Below, one piece after another: positions 8,242-17,402 of a stretch of 64,000 bases of DNA. The DNA is from Orlajensenia sp037404875 (GTDB lineage: Bacteria; Actinomycetota; Actinomycetes; Actinomycetales; Microbacteriaceae). Location of the stretch: positions 17,224 to 81,223 of the forward strand of contig NZ_JBBELO010000026.1 in NCBI RefSeq assembly GCF_037404875.1, in the 5' to 3' direction. A program made the translations under genes and the position numbers. The notes beneath the pieces are model-generated. The model was given only the letters and a program-made list of their open reading frames with translations, did not search any database and was not told where the DNA came from. Numbering within the stretch: the first letter of the stretch is position 1; every line of letters begins with the position of its first letter.

Positions 8242-8904
8242 TCAGACCGCGCCGACGACGACGTCGGTCTCGGCGCGGCCTTCGGAGAGGCGGTAATTGG
8301 CGCCGACGATTGCCAATTTACCCTCTGCGATCGCGGCGGAGATCATCTCGCTCGCCTCGAGGATCTCCGTGACGGTGTCGCGCAGGTGCTCCTGGCCGAC
8401 GTCGGCGGGTTCGATCTCGGCCGCATCGACGGTGCCGTCGGTGCCGATCACCCGCTGCACGGCGGGGGTGATGTGATCGATGAGCGATCGGATGTGCGGG
8501 GACAGGGGCGCGGCATCCGGTCGGTGCGCATCGATGGCGGCCCGCACGGCGCCGCAGTTGTCGTGCGCGAGCACCACGATCAGCGGCACGCCGAGTGCTC
8601 CCACCGCGTAGTCGAGGGAGCCGATGGCCGACTCGGACGCGACCTGGCCGGCGTTCCGCACGACGAAGAGGTCGCCGAGACCCTGGTCGAAGATGATCTC
8701 GGCCGCGAGCCGGGAATCGCTGCAGCCGAGCAGCGCGGCGAGCGGAGCCTGGCCTGAGGCGACCTCAGTGCGTCGCTCGACGTCTTGGCGAGGATGCCGT
8801 GGCTCCCCCGACACGAACCGGGCGTTTCCGCGACGGAGCTCATGCCAGGCCTCAGCCGGAGTCTCGGGGCGGGCGGTCGTCGACGGATCGGTTCCTGTGC
8901 TCAC
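8242..8904 (-). CDS. Beta-class carbonic anhydrase
   Basis: 220 residues; hydrates CO2 to bicarbonate with a Zn centre. The ligands and catalytic dyad are all visible: C61-S-D63-S-R65 and H114-D-N-C117-G. The GTG start has a good GAGGAGA ribosome-binding site. It lies in the cluster with fumC, 42 nt after the DUF4245 gene. Bicarbonate supply to anaplerotic carboxylation would be a simple reason to sit beside a TCA enzyme, but this is inference. Confidence 0.95.
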   Translation of the reverse strand: MSTGTDPSTTARPETPAEAWHELRRGNARFVSGEPRHPRQDVERRTEVASGQAPLAALLGCSDSRLAAEIIFDQGLGDLFVVRNAGQVASESAIGSLDYAVGALGVPLIVVLAHDNCGAVRAAIDAHRPDAAPLSPHIRSLIDHITPAVQRVIGTDGTVDAAEIEPADVGQEHLRDTVTEILEASEMISAAIAEGKLAIVGANYRLSEGRAETDVVVGAV

Positions 8905-8946
8905 GGCTCTCCTCGTTCTGCGGGGTTCTGTCTCGGTGGTGGGTGC

Positions 8947-9591
8947 TCAGTCGGCTTCGGCGGCGACCGTGGGGGCGATGGCCTTCGCGAGGGTGCGGAA
9001 CTCGGCGGGGGATGCCGTGCCCGCGAGTACCCAGGTGCTCTTCGGGGTCTGGGTCACGAGCGCGTACTTGGCGTTGCCGACATCGCTCGACGACTTGCGG
9101 TTGTCGTAGACCGTCCACGGGATGCCGGAGATCTCGACGGAGCCGGTCGCGATCGTGTTGTGCAACTGCTCGGCGACCCAGGTGTCGTTCGCGTCGAAGG
9201 CCTGCGAGAGCCCGATGAACTCGTCGCTCGGCGTGATGAAGCCGATGAACCACACATCGACGCCGTCGGATGCTCCCGAGCGGTACTCCGCCACGTTGGC
9301 GTGCCAGCCCGCCGGCAGGTCGGGGTCGGCGAGCATCGTCGGCATGCCCGGCTGCGCCTGCGCGGCCAGGGAGTGGTAGTCCACGGCGTTCTGCGTCGGG
9401 GCCTCGGAACGGGGAACGAGCAGCACGAGCACCACGACGGCGAGCACCGTGACGAGAAGCGAGTACACGAGGTTGTTCGGCGTCTGGCGCACTCGATGCA
9501 GCCGGGAGCTCTCGGCCTTGCGGGCGGCCTCCTCCTCAGGCGTCTCGGGCCTGCCGAGCTCGGCGACGACGCGGCGCTGGTTGCCGGCCAT
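8947..9591 (-). CDS. DUF4245 membrane-anchored protein
   Basis: 214 residues. A short cytosolic N-terminus is followed by one transmembrane helix (about 40-60, NNLVYSLLVTVLAVVVLVLLV) and an extracytoplasmic domain of about 150 residues with a Trp-rich beta pattern. This layout and the position beside xseB and fumC match DUF4245 (M. tuberculosis Rv1100). Start: ATG 9591 overlaps the xseB stop by one base (TGATG), indicating translational coupling; longer in-frame starts would run into xseB. Function unknown. Confidence 0.8.
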   Translation of the reverse strand: MAGNQRRVVAELGRPETPEEEAARKAESSRLHRVRQTPNNLVYSLLVTVLAVVVLVLLVPRSEAPTQNAVDYHSLAAQAQPGMPTMLADPDLPAGWHANVAEYRSGASDGVDVWFIGFITPSDEFIGLSQAFDANDTWVAEQLHNTIATGSVEISGIPWTVYDNRKSSSDVGNAKYALVTQTPKSTWVLAGTASPAEFRTLAKAIAPTVAAEAD

Positions 9592-9863
9592 CAGTCGGCG
9601 AGGTCGACGCGCAGGGCCCCGGCCTCGATGGTCTCGACCTCGGGTCCGACCTGGCTGCGTCGGGCGGCCTCGAGCCGCGCCTTCGCACCCACGAGCCACT
9701 CCTCGCAGCGACGGGCGAGGCTCTCGCCGCGCTCCCAGAGCGCGAGCGACTCCTCGAGCGTCGAGGAGCCCTGCTCGAGGGCGTTGACGACGCGGATGAG
9801 CTCGTCGCGTGCCTGTTCGTAGCTGAGGGAGGCGAGCTCGTCGGTTGCGGGCATGGTGTCCAT
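9591..9863 (-). CDS. xseB: Exodeoxyribonuclease VII small subunit
   Basis: 90 residues, all-helical; several copies bind one XseA subunit to form the ssDNA exonuclease. The family core is LSYEQARDELIRVVNALEQG followed by LEESLALWERGESLARRCEEWL. Two starts are possible: ATG 9863 (one base after the xseA stop) or ATG 9854. The stop overlaps the DUF4245 start. Small-subunit length is normal. Confidence 0.93.
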   Translation of the reverse strand: MDTMPATDELASLSYEQARDELIRVVNALEQGSSTLEESLALWERGESLARRCEEWLVGAKARLEAARRSQVGPEVETIEAGALRVDLAD

Positions 9864-9864
9864 T

Positions 9865-11145
9865 CTATTTCGCGGCGCCGTGCGGGCCGGCGTCGCTGCG
9901 TCCCTCGGAACGCGCGGCGATCGCCCCGTCGGCGAGGGTGAGCAGAAGCGCGGTTCCCTCGGGAGCATCCTCCGCCGCTCGCAGCACGTGGCCGTCGGGC
10001 GACTGCGCGATGGCGTAGCCCCGGTCGAGCGTCGCCTGCGGAGAGAGGGCCCGCAGGCGGGTGCGCAGCTCCGAGGTCGTGGCGGAGGCCTTCTCGAGCG
10101 CGCGATCCATGAGCTCGCTCCCACGCGCGAGGGCGTAGGTGAGCTCTTGGGCCCGCGAGTCGATGATCCAGTCGCTCCCCGAGAGCACCGGCCGGCTGCG
10201 CAGCTGGGCGAGTCGATCGTTCTCATGGTGCAGCAGGGTGTTGAGCCGGCCGCTCAGGCGGGCGCGGGCCTGGTGAACGCGGGCCAGCTCGTCGGCGACG
10301 TCGGGCACGACCCGCTTGGCGGCATCCGTCGGCGTCGAGGCCCGCAGGTCGGCGACCTCGTCGAGCAACGGACGATCGGCCTCGTGCCCGATCGCGCTCA
10401 CGAGAGGAGTGGATGCGGCGGCCGCGGCCCGCACCACCCGCTCATCGCTGAAGCCGAGCAGGTTCTGGAAATCGCCGCCGCCGCGCGCCACGATGATCAC
10501 GTCGACCTGCGGGTCGGCGTCGAGAGCACGGATGGCCGCCACGACCTCGGGGCAGCAGCGGTCGCCCTGCACGGCGGCGTGCACGACGCGGAAGTGCACC
10601 GCCGGCCAGCGCAGCTGGGCGTTGCGCAGCACGTCTTTCTCGGCGTCGGAGTCCTTGCCCGTGATGAGGCCGATGCAGTGCGGCAGGAAGGGGAGGGGCT
10701 TCTTGCGCGCGCTGTCGAAGAGTCCCTCATCGGTGAGCTGTCGCCGCAGCCGCTCTATGCGTTCGAGCAGGTCGCCGATGCCGACGTGCTTGAGCGTGAC
10801 GACGTTCATGGTGAGCGTGCCGCCCTTGACCCACCAGTTGGGCTTGACGAGGGCCACGACCCGGTCGCCCTGGCGGAACTCGGCTCCGACCCGGGCCCGC
10901 ACCGATGACCACAGGCTGAAGCTCACGGTCGCATCGCCGTTCAGGTCTTTCAGCTTGCCGTAGACGTTTCCACCCGAGACGCCCCACTGGGTGATCTCGC
11001 CCTCGACCCACACCGTGCCGAGGCGATCGATGTAATCGCGGATCTTGCCCGAGAGAACCGAGACCGGCCACGGCGTCTCCGGGGTCGGCAGGGCGTCGCG
11101 CGCAGGCGCCTGCACGGCTGCTGCAGTCTCAGTCGCATCGCTCAC
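9865..11145 (-). CDS. xseA: Exodeoxyribonuclease VII large subunit
   Basis: 426 residues from GTG 11145. It has an N-terminal OB fold (WVEGEITQWGVSGGNVYGKLKD), the catalytic domain with ARGGGDFQNLLGFSDE and SAIGHEADRPLLD (catalytic His/Asp), and a C-terminal helical extension for XseB binding. It degrades single-stranded DNA to oligonucleotides in mismatch and damage repair. The upstream purine run GGGAGAG supports this start; the open frame extends further upstream into the ispH promoter and is not expected to be translated. First gene of the leftward cluster. Confidence 0.95.
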   Translation of the reverse strand: MSDATETAAAVQAPARDALPTPETPWPVSVLSGKIRDYIDRLGTVWVEGEITQWGVSGGNVYGKLKDLNGDATVSFSLWSSVRARVGAEFRQGDRVVALVKPNWWVKGGTLTMNVVTLKHVGIGDLLERIERLRRQLTDEGLFDSARKKPLPFLPHCIGLITGKDSDAEKDVLRNAQLRWPAVHFRVVHAAVQGDRCCPEVVAAIRALDADPQVDVIIVARGGGDFQNLLGFSDERVVRAAAAASTPLVSAIGHEADRPLLDEVADLRASTPTDAAKRVVPDVADELARVHQARARLSGRLNTLLHHENDRLAQLRSRPVLSGSDWIIDSRAQELTYALARGSELMDRALEKASATTSELRTRLRALSPQATLDRGYAIAQSPDGHVLRAAEDAPEGTALLLTLADGAIAARSEGRSDAGPHGAAK

Positions 11146-11182
11146 GGCGGCGCTCTCCCAGTGTTCTCGCCCGACGCCCCCG

Positions 11183-11188
11183 TAGAAT
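11183..11188 (+). promoter_or_regulatory. -10 element of ispH (leaderless)
   Basis: TAGAAT ends 6 nt before the GTG at 11195. The divergent xseA start lies only 49 bp away, so the two promoters share this interval. Confidence 0.6.
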
Positions 11189-11194
11189 CGTGGG

Positions 11195-12277
11195 GTGACC
11201 AGCAGTACGGACGCCCCACCCATCGGCCTCGGCATGCCGCGCATACCCGGAGTGAAGGGGCGGCTCAAGGATAACCCCGTGCTCGGACACAAGCGGGTGC
11301 TGCTGGCCGCTCCCCGTGGCTACTGCGCCGGCGTCGACCGTGCGGTCGTGGCGGTGGAGAAGGCGCTCGAGCACTACGGCGCTCCCGTCTACGTGCGCAA
11401 GCAGATCGTGCACAACATCCACGTGGTGACCGAGCTCGAGAAGAAGGGCGCCGTCTTCGTCGACGAGGTCGACGAGGTTCCCCCGGGCGCCCATGTGGTC
11501 TTCAGTGCCCACGGCGTCTCGCCCGCCGTCGTGAACGCCGCGGCCGACCGCGGCCTGCTCGCCATCGACGCCACCTGCCCGCTCGTGACCAAGGTGCACC
11601 GCGAGGCCGTGCGCTTCGCCCGCGACGACTTCGAGATCCTCCTCATCGGCCACGAGGGCCACGAAGAGGTCGAGGGAACGGCCGGCGAGGCTCCCGAGCA
11701 CGTCACGCTCGTGAACAGCCCCGACGATGTTCCGAACATCCAGGTGCGCGACCCCGACAAGGTCGTCTGGCTGTCGCAGACCACGCTCTCGGTCGACGAG
11801 ACCATGGAGACCGTTCGCCGTCTGCGGGAGCGGTTCCCGAACCTGCAGGACCCGCCGAGCGACGACATCTGCTACGCCACGCAGAACCGTCAGGTCGCCA
11901 TCAAGAAGGTCGCCCAGGGCGCCGATCTCGTGATCGTCGTCGGCTCCGCCAACAGCTCAAACAGCGTGCGCCTTGTCGAGGTCGCTCTCGAGCACGGCGC
12001 GAAGGCCGCCTACCGCGTGGACTACTCGAGCGAGATCCGCCAGGAATGGCTCGACGGCGTCGAGACGGTCGGCGTCACCAGTGGCGCCTCCGTTCCCGAA
12101 GAGCTCGTGCGCGAGGTGCTCAACGACCTCTCGGATGCCGGCTACGGCGATGTCGAAGAGGTCAAGACGGCCGAGGAGGACTTGATGTTCTCCCTCCCCA
12201 AGGAACTGCGCCGCGACCTGCAGGGCAACCGCGAGACGCGCGCCCTCGGCGGTCGGGGAAGCCGCGTCGCCTCCTAG
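11195..12277 (+). CDS. ispH: 4-hydroxy-3-methylbut-2-enyl diphosphate reductase
   Basis: 360 residues; last step of the MEP isoprenoid pathway, giving IPP and DMAPP. The three Fe-S cluster cysteines are C44 (RGYCAGVDRA), C128 (DATCPLVTK) and C226 (ICYATQNRQ), and the acid/base Glu lies in HEGHEEVEGT. An N-terminal extension of about 30 residues is common in actinobacteria. It supplies substrate for the cis-prenyltransferase at 3167. Leaderless GTG start. Confidence 0.97.
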   Translation: MTSSTDAPPIGLGMPRIPGVKGRLKDNPVLGHKRVLLAAPRGYCAGVDRAVVAVEKALEHYGAPVYVRKQIVHNIHVVTELEKKGAVFVDEVDEVPPGAHVVFSAHGVSPAVVNAAADRGLLAIDATCPLVTKVHREAVRFARDDFEILLIGHEGHEEVEGTAGEAPEHVTLVNSPDDVPNIQVRDPDKVVWLSQTTLSVDETMETVRRLRERFPNLQDPPSDDICYATQNRQVAIKKVAQGADLVIVVGSANSSNSVRLVEVALEHGAKAAYRVDYSSEIRQEWLDGVETVGVTSGASVPEELVREVLNDLSDAGYGDVEEVKTAEEDLMFSLPKELRRDLQGNRETRALGGRGSRVAS

Positions 12278-12304
12278 CGGCGCGGATGCCGGTGCGCGGC
12301 TGGA

Positions 12305-12885
12305 TCAGCCGCCCGTGCGGCCGAAATGCGCGATCAGCGTCGGGTCGGTGAGCAGGGCGGCCAGCACGATGCCGAGCATGACGAAGCCGGCGACCACGCC
12401 GATGGTCAGCGGCACCCAGAAGGCGCGCCGGCGCCGCATGACGAGGGCGACCGAGACGGTCGCCGCGATGAACCAGAGGGCGACCTGCACGATGGTGCCG
12501 CCGAGCAGGATGCCGGCCACCGCGGACGCCTCGGTGTAGGTGCCGAGCTTCTCCTGTTCGTAGAGCATCGCCATGCCCTGCGGAGTGCTGTTCTGCACCT
12601 GCACCGTCGAGATGAGTCCGAAGACGCCGAAGACGAGCAGCCCGATGGTGAGCATCCGATCCCAGCGCGGAGCCGCCGCGCGTCCGGCGGACTCGGCGCC
12701 CGAGCGCGGCTCGGGCTGCAGAGGCTGCTCGACCTGCGGCGCGGGCGTCGGCGACGCGGGCGGCGGCTCGCTCGGCGCGGCATCCGTCGCCGGTGGTTTC
12801 CAATCCCACCCGGGCGGTGCGAGCTCCCCGTACCGGGCTTCGGCCTCGGGTCGGGAAGCTCGCCGCCGCTCGGAGTGTGACTCAT
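12305..12885 (-). CDS. DUF6264-like membrane protein; start codon unclear or frameshifted
   Basis: The conserved part has a Pro-rich acidic N-terminus (RYGELAPPGWDWKPP, then long Pro/Ala runs) and four predicted membrane helices from MLTIGLLVFGVFGLI to IVLAALL. This fits the DUF6264-type proteins found between ispH and ychF. The frame is open back to the fba stop but contains no ATG, GTG or TTG before the internal ATG at 12655, which would remove the whole N-terminal domain. An ATG at 12885 (MSHTPSGGELP) sits in the right place but is one base out of frame. Either a one-base indel has occurred (real or sequencing error) or a non-standard codon is used. Confidence 0.55.
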
Positions 12886-12895
12886 CGTCGCCGGA

Positions 12896-13921
<1,026 letters not shown>

Positions 13922-14002
13922 GACGACTCCTTCGTGCTTGCGGGGGCTGTAGCTGAAGTCTACCGAGCGCGACGGATGCCGCGGGTCGGGCAGGATGGGC
14001 AG

Positions 14003-14905
14003 GTGAATCCTTCGGCAGGCGGCATCCGAGGCGCCCTCGTGCACGCTGCTCAGGTCGCCGCTCGGGCGACGCTGCCCTTCGTGGGAGGCGGGGACGCCAT
14101 GGCAGTGGACGCCGCCGCCGTGGCCGCCCTGCGCACCGAACTGGAGCGCGTTCCCGTGGACGGGCGGGTCGTGGTCGGCGAGGGTGAGAAGGACGAGGCG
14201 CCGATGCTCTTCGTGGGCGAGCGCTTCGGCAGCGGCGGCCCCTCCGTCGACCTGGCCGTCGACCCCATCGACGGCACCCGTCTGGCCGCCGAGGGTGCGC
14301 CCGGTGCGATGGTCGTGATGGCCCTCGCTCCCCGGGGCGGCCTGATCGACCTCGGTCCAGCGCACTACATGCAGAAGCTCGTGGTGAGCGGCGCGCACCC
14401 GAACCTGCGGGTGGACGACGAGGTCGCAGCCGTTCTCGCCGAGCTGGCCCGGGGTTCCGACGACGACGGCCCACCCCTGCGAGTGCTCGTGCAGGAGCGC
14501 CCCCGCAACGCCGCACTGATCGAGCAGCTCGAGGCCGCCTCGGCCACGGTGGAGAGGTTCCGGCACGGTGACATCGAGCGCTCGGTCCGCGTGCTCAGGG
14601 GCGGGGCGGATGCGCTGCTCGGCACCGGGGGAGCCCCAGAGGCAGTGATCACCGCTGCCCTCGCCCGTGCCCTGGGCGGAACGATGAGCGCCCGCTTCGC
14701 CCCGCAGGGCGCTCGCGAGGCGCAGCGACTGGCCGCTGCCGGCGGCGACCCGTACGTCATCCGCGGCGCCGGAGACGTGTGTCGTGCCGACGCGCTCGTC
14801 GTCATCGCATCCGTCACCGGTGTCGACCTCGGAGCGGGGCTCACGCTGCCACCGGTCGGAGCGGACGGCACCGTCGCGGTCTGGACCGCCGGCTCGATCG
14901 GATGA
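14003..14905 (+). CDS. Divergent class II fructose-1,6-bisphosphatase paralogue (GlpX-like)
   Basis: 300 residues from GTG 14003. It keeps the GlpX metal and substrate motifs: VVGEGEKDEAPMLFVGE (about 50-66) and VDPIDGTRLAAEG (about 85-97). Outside these it differs widely from the adjacent glpX: it is shorter, lacks the KNLADKAAVDAM segment (replaced by GGGDAMAVDAAAV), and its C-terminal part is Ala-rich with gaps. CAGGAT (13991-13996), 6 nt upstream of the GTG, suggests a leaderless transcript. It could be an active FBPase isozyme, an inositol-phosphatase-like enzyme or a non-catalytic relative. Confidence 0.8.
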   Translation: MNPSAGGIRGALVHAAQVAARATLPFVGGGDAMAVDAAAVAALRTELERVPVDGRVVVGEGEKDEAPMLFVGERFGSGGPSVDLAVDPIDGTRLAAEGAPGAMVVMALAPRGGLIDLGPAHYMQKLVVSGAHPNLRVDDEVAAVLAELARGSDDDGPPLRVLVQERPRNAALIEQLEAASATVERFRHGDIERSVRVLRGGADALLGTGGAPEAVITAALARALGGTMSARFAPQGAREAQRLAAAGGDPYVIRGAGDVCRADALVVIASVTGVDLGAGLTLPPVGADGTVAVWTAGSIG

Positions 14906-15032
14906 GGGCCCGAACGAGCGCTGAGGGCCTGACGCCACGCGATGCGCCGCCCGGTTAAGAATCGACGAAGTTTCGCCTCCGCCCAGCGGGAATGCCCGGT
15001 CGCGCGTCGCCCCCGCTGACTACGCTCGAACC

Positions 15033-16019
15033 ATGGACATCTCGGCGACCGACAGCCTGGACAAGCACCCCGACCGCAACCTCGCACTCGAGCTCGTGCG
15101 GTCGACGGAGGCGGCGGCCATCCGCGCGGTGCCGTGGATCGGGAAGGGCCAGAAGAACCTGGCCGACAAGGCAGCGGTCGATGCCATGCGGGCCTTCCTC
15201 GCCACGGTCGACTTCGACGCCGTCGTCGTCATCGGCGAGGGCGAGAAGGACGACGCTCCCATGCTCTTCAACGGCGAGCACGTGGGAACCGGCACGGGGC
15301 CGGCCTGCGACATGGCCGTCGATCCCATCGACGGCACCAGCCTGACCGCGGCCGGCCGCCAGAACGCCCTCTCGGTGATCGCGGTCTCGGATCGGGGCAC
15401 CATGCTCGATGCCTCGTCGGTGTTCTACATGGACAAGATCGTCACGGGCGCTGCCGGCCACGGCGTGATCGACATCGATCGCCCCGTCGGCGAGAACATC
15501 CGCGCGTACGCCAAGGCCATCGGCCGTCCCGTCGACGAGATCCGGGTGGCGGTGCTCGATCGTCCGCGGCACGAGGGACTCATCCAGGAGATCCGTGAGG
15601 CGGGAGCCGGCACCCGGCTGCTGCTGGACGGCGACGTGGCCGGGGGCATCAACGCGGCCCGGCACGGCACCCGCGTCGACATGTGCATCGGCATCGGCGG
15701 CAGCCCCGAGGGAATCACGACCGCCTGCGCCATCAAGGCCCTCGGCGGCTTCATGCAGGGCCGCCTCGCCCCGCGGAACGACGAGGAACGCGAGCGCGGC
15801 ATCGCCGCAGGGCTCGACCTGGATCGCGCGTACGGCCTCGACGACCTCGTCGCCGGCGACAACACCATCTTCGTGGCCACGGGGGTCACCGATGGCGCAC
15901 TCGTCGCCGGTGTGAAGAAGCAGGGCGAATTCATCACCACCGAGAGCATCGTACTGCGCTCCCGGTCGGGCACCATCCGACGCATCAACGCCGAGCACCT
16001 CGCCTCGAAGTGGCACTAG
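15033..16019 (+). CDS. glpX: Class II fructose-1,6-bisphosphatase
   Basis: 328 residues, the usual GlpX length; hydrolyses fructose-1,6-bisphosphate for gluconeogenesis. Motifs: KNLADKAAVDAMR, VVIGEGEKDDAPMLFNGE, VDPIDGTSLTA, GIGGSPEGITTACAIK (with the conserved Glu). Actinobacteria normally rely on this class. TACGCT (15021-15026) lies 6 nt before ATG 15033, so the transcript is probably leaderless and separate from the upstream paralogue, 127 bp away. The MFS gene starts within 3 nt of its stop. Confidence 0.96.
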   Translation: MDISATDSLDKHPDRNLALELVRSTEAAAIRAVPWIGKGQKNLADKAAVDAMRAFLATVDFDAVVVIGEGEKDDAPMLFNGEHVGTGTGPACDMAVDPIDGTSLTAAGRQNALSVIAVSDRGTMLDASSVFYMDKIVTGAAGHGVIDIDRPVGENIRAYAKAIGRPVDEIRVAVLDRPRHEGLIQEIREAGAGTRLLLDGDVAGGINAARHGTRVDMCIGIGGSPEGITTACAIKALGGFMQGRLAPRNDEERERGIAAGLDLDRAYGLDDLVAGDNTIFVATGVTDGALVAGVKKQGEFITTESIVLRSRSGTIRRINAEHLASKWH

Positions 16020-16021
16020 GG

Positions 16022-17374
16022 GTGGGTGCTTCCCGCTGGCCCCGGGCGCTGAGACCGTTCGCGCTGCCGCAGTACCGGCTGCTCGCGATCGCGCTCGTGT
16101 TCTCGCTCTTCAGCGCCGGCGGCTGGATCGTCGCGGTGGCATGGCAGGTCGTGCTGCTCGGGGGACGGCCGAGCGACCTCTCGCTCGTCGCGCTCGGCAA
16201 CAGCCTCGGGCTCGTGCTCGCGGTGCTGTTCGGCGGTGTCGCGGCGGACCGCATCCCGCAGCGCCGCATCCTGCTGACGGTGGAGGCGGCGCGGGGCATC
16301 ACCTTCGCCACCGCGGCCGCCCTGACCCTCTCGGGACAGGTTCAGGTCTGGCACCTGGCGATCATCGCCTTCGTGCTGGGTGTGGCCGACGGCTTCTTCT
16401 ACCCGGCGTACTCGGCGTGGCTGCCGGCGATCCTGCCCGAGAAGCAGCTGCTCGCCGCGAACGGCATCGAGGGTGCGCTGCGTCCCTCCATCCTCAACGC
16501 CGCCGGACCGGCCGTCGCGAGCGCCATCATCGCCATCTCGTCTCCCGGCGCGGTGTTCGTCGTGATCGCGGTGCTTCAGGTCGGTGCCGCGATCACCCTC
16601 GGCTTCATGCGCTCGACGCCGCTGCGGCGGGCGATGGACGGTCCCCAACGTCACGTGCTCATCGAGAGCCTCGTCGACCTGCGCGACGGCTTCGTGTACA
16701 TGGTCAGGACCCGCTGGCTGTTCGCGACCCTGCTCTTCGCCGTGCTGCTGTGCCTGATCATCATGGGGCCCATCGAGGTGCTCATCCCCTTCGCCGTGAA
16801 GGACCAGACCGGAGGAGGCGCGGGATCGTTCGCCCTCGTGCTGGCGGCGTTCGGCATCGGCGGTGCCATCGGCTCGCTCGTGGTCGCCTCGCTGCGACTG
16901 CCGAAGCGCTACCTGACGCTCATGATCCTCGCGTGGGGCATCGGCAGCGCGCCCCTGGCGGTGATCGGGCTCACGAGCCAGTTGTGGGTGATGGTCGTGG
17001 CGCTGTTCGTGGTCGGCCTGCTCTTCGAGGGCGCCCAGGTGGTGTGGGGAACGCTGCTGCAGCGTCGCGTTCCGTCGGCCATGCTGGGGCGGGTCTCGAG
17101 CCTGGACTTCTTCGTCTCGCTGGCCCTCATGCCGGTGTCGATGGCGATCGCCGGTCCGGTCGGAGAGGCGATCGGCTTGGCTCCCGCGTTCCTCGTCGCG
17201 GGCATCGTGCCGGTCGTGCTCGCCGTCGGAACCCTGCTCGTCGCCCGGCTCGGCGCCGACGAACGGGCGCATCCGCTGGATCGCGAGCAGATGCACGACG
17301 ACGCCGTGACGGGCGCCGAGGCGGCCGGTGGCTTCGCCCATCCGGTCGACGAGCGGCACCCACGCGCCGACTGA
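16022..17374 (+). CDS. MFS transporter
   Basis: About 450 residues with 10-12 predicted helices; the N-terminal half includes the helix 2-3 loop (GGVAADRIPQRRILL), the MFS signature. It resembles the MFS_3/enterobactin-exporter-like group of drug and siderophore efflux carriers. Two GTG starts are possible, 16010 (overlapping glpX by 10 bases) and 16022; the latter is chosen because it follows directly on the glpX stop. The substrate is unknown. The charged C-terminal tail ends 28 bp from the convergent rmuC gene. Confidence 0.85.
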   Translation: MGASRWPRALRPFALPQYRLLAIALVFSLFSAGGWIVAVAWQVVLLGGRPSDLSLVALGNSLGLVLAVLFGGVAADRIPQRRILLTVEAARGITFATAAALTLSGQVQVWHLAIIAFVLGVADGFFYPAYSAWLPAILPEKQLLAANGIEGALRPSILNAAGPAVASAIIAISSPGAVFVVIAVLQVGAAITLGFMRSTPLRRAMDGPQRHVLIESLVDLRDGFVYMVRTRWLFATLLFAVLLCLIIMGPIEVLIPFAVKDQTGGGAGSFALVLAAFGIGGAIGSLVVASLRLPKRYLTLMILAWGIGSAPLAVIGLTSQLWVMVVALFVVGLLFEGAQVVWGTLLQRRVPSAMLGRVSSLDFFVSLALMPVSMAIAGPVGEAIGLAPAFLVAGIVPVVLAVGTLLVARLGADERAHPLDREQMHDDAVTGAEAAGGFAHPVDERHPRAD

Positions 17375-17402
17375 GCGCGGCGGGCGCCGGTCAGCTGACG
17401 GC

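Noticed and set aside
15683..16020. MFS protein starting far upstream, inside glpX
   Set aside because: The frame is open through glpX but the peptide there is a shadow rich in Arg/His; the first hydrophobic segment begins after GTG 16022.
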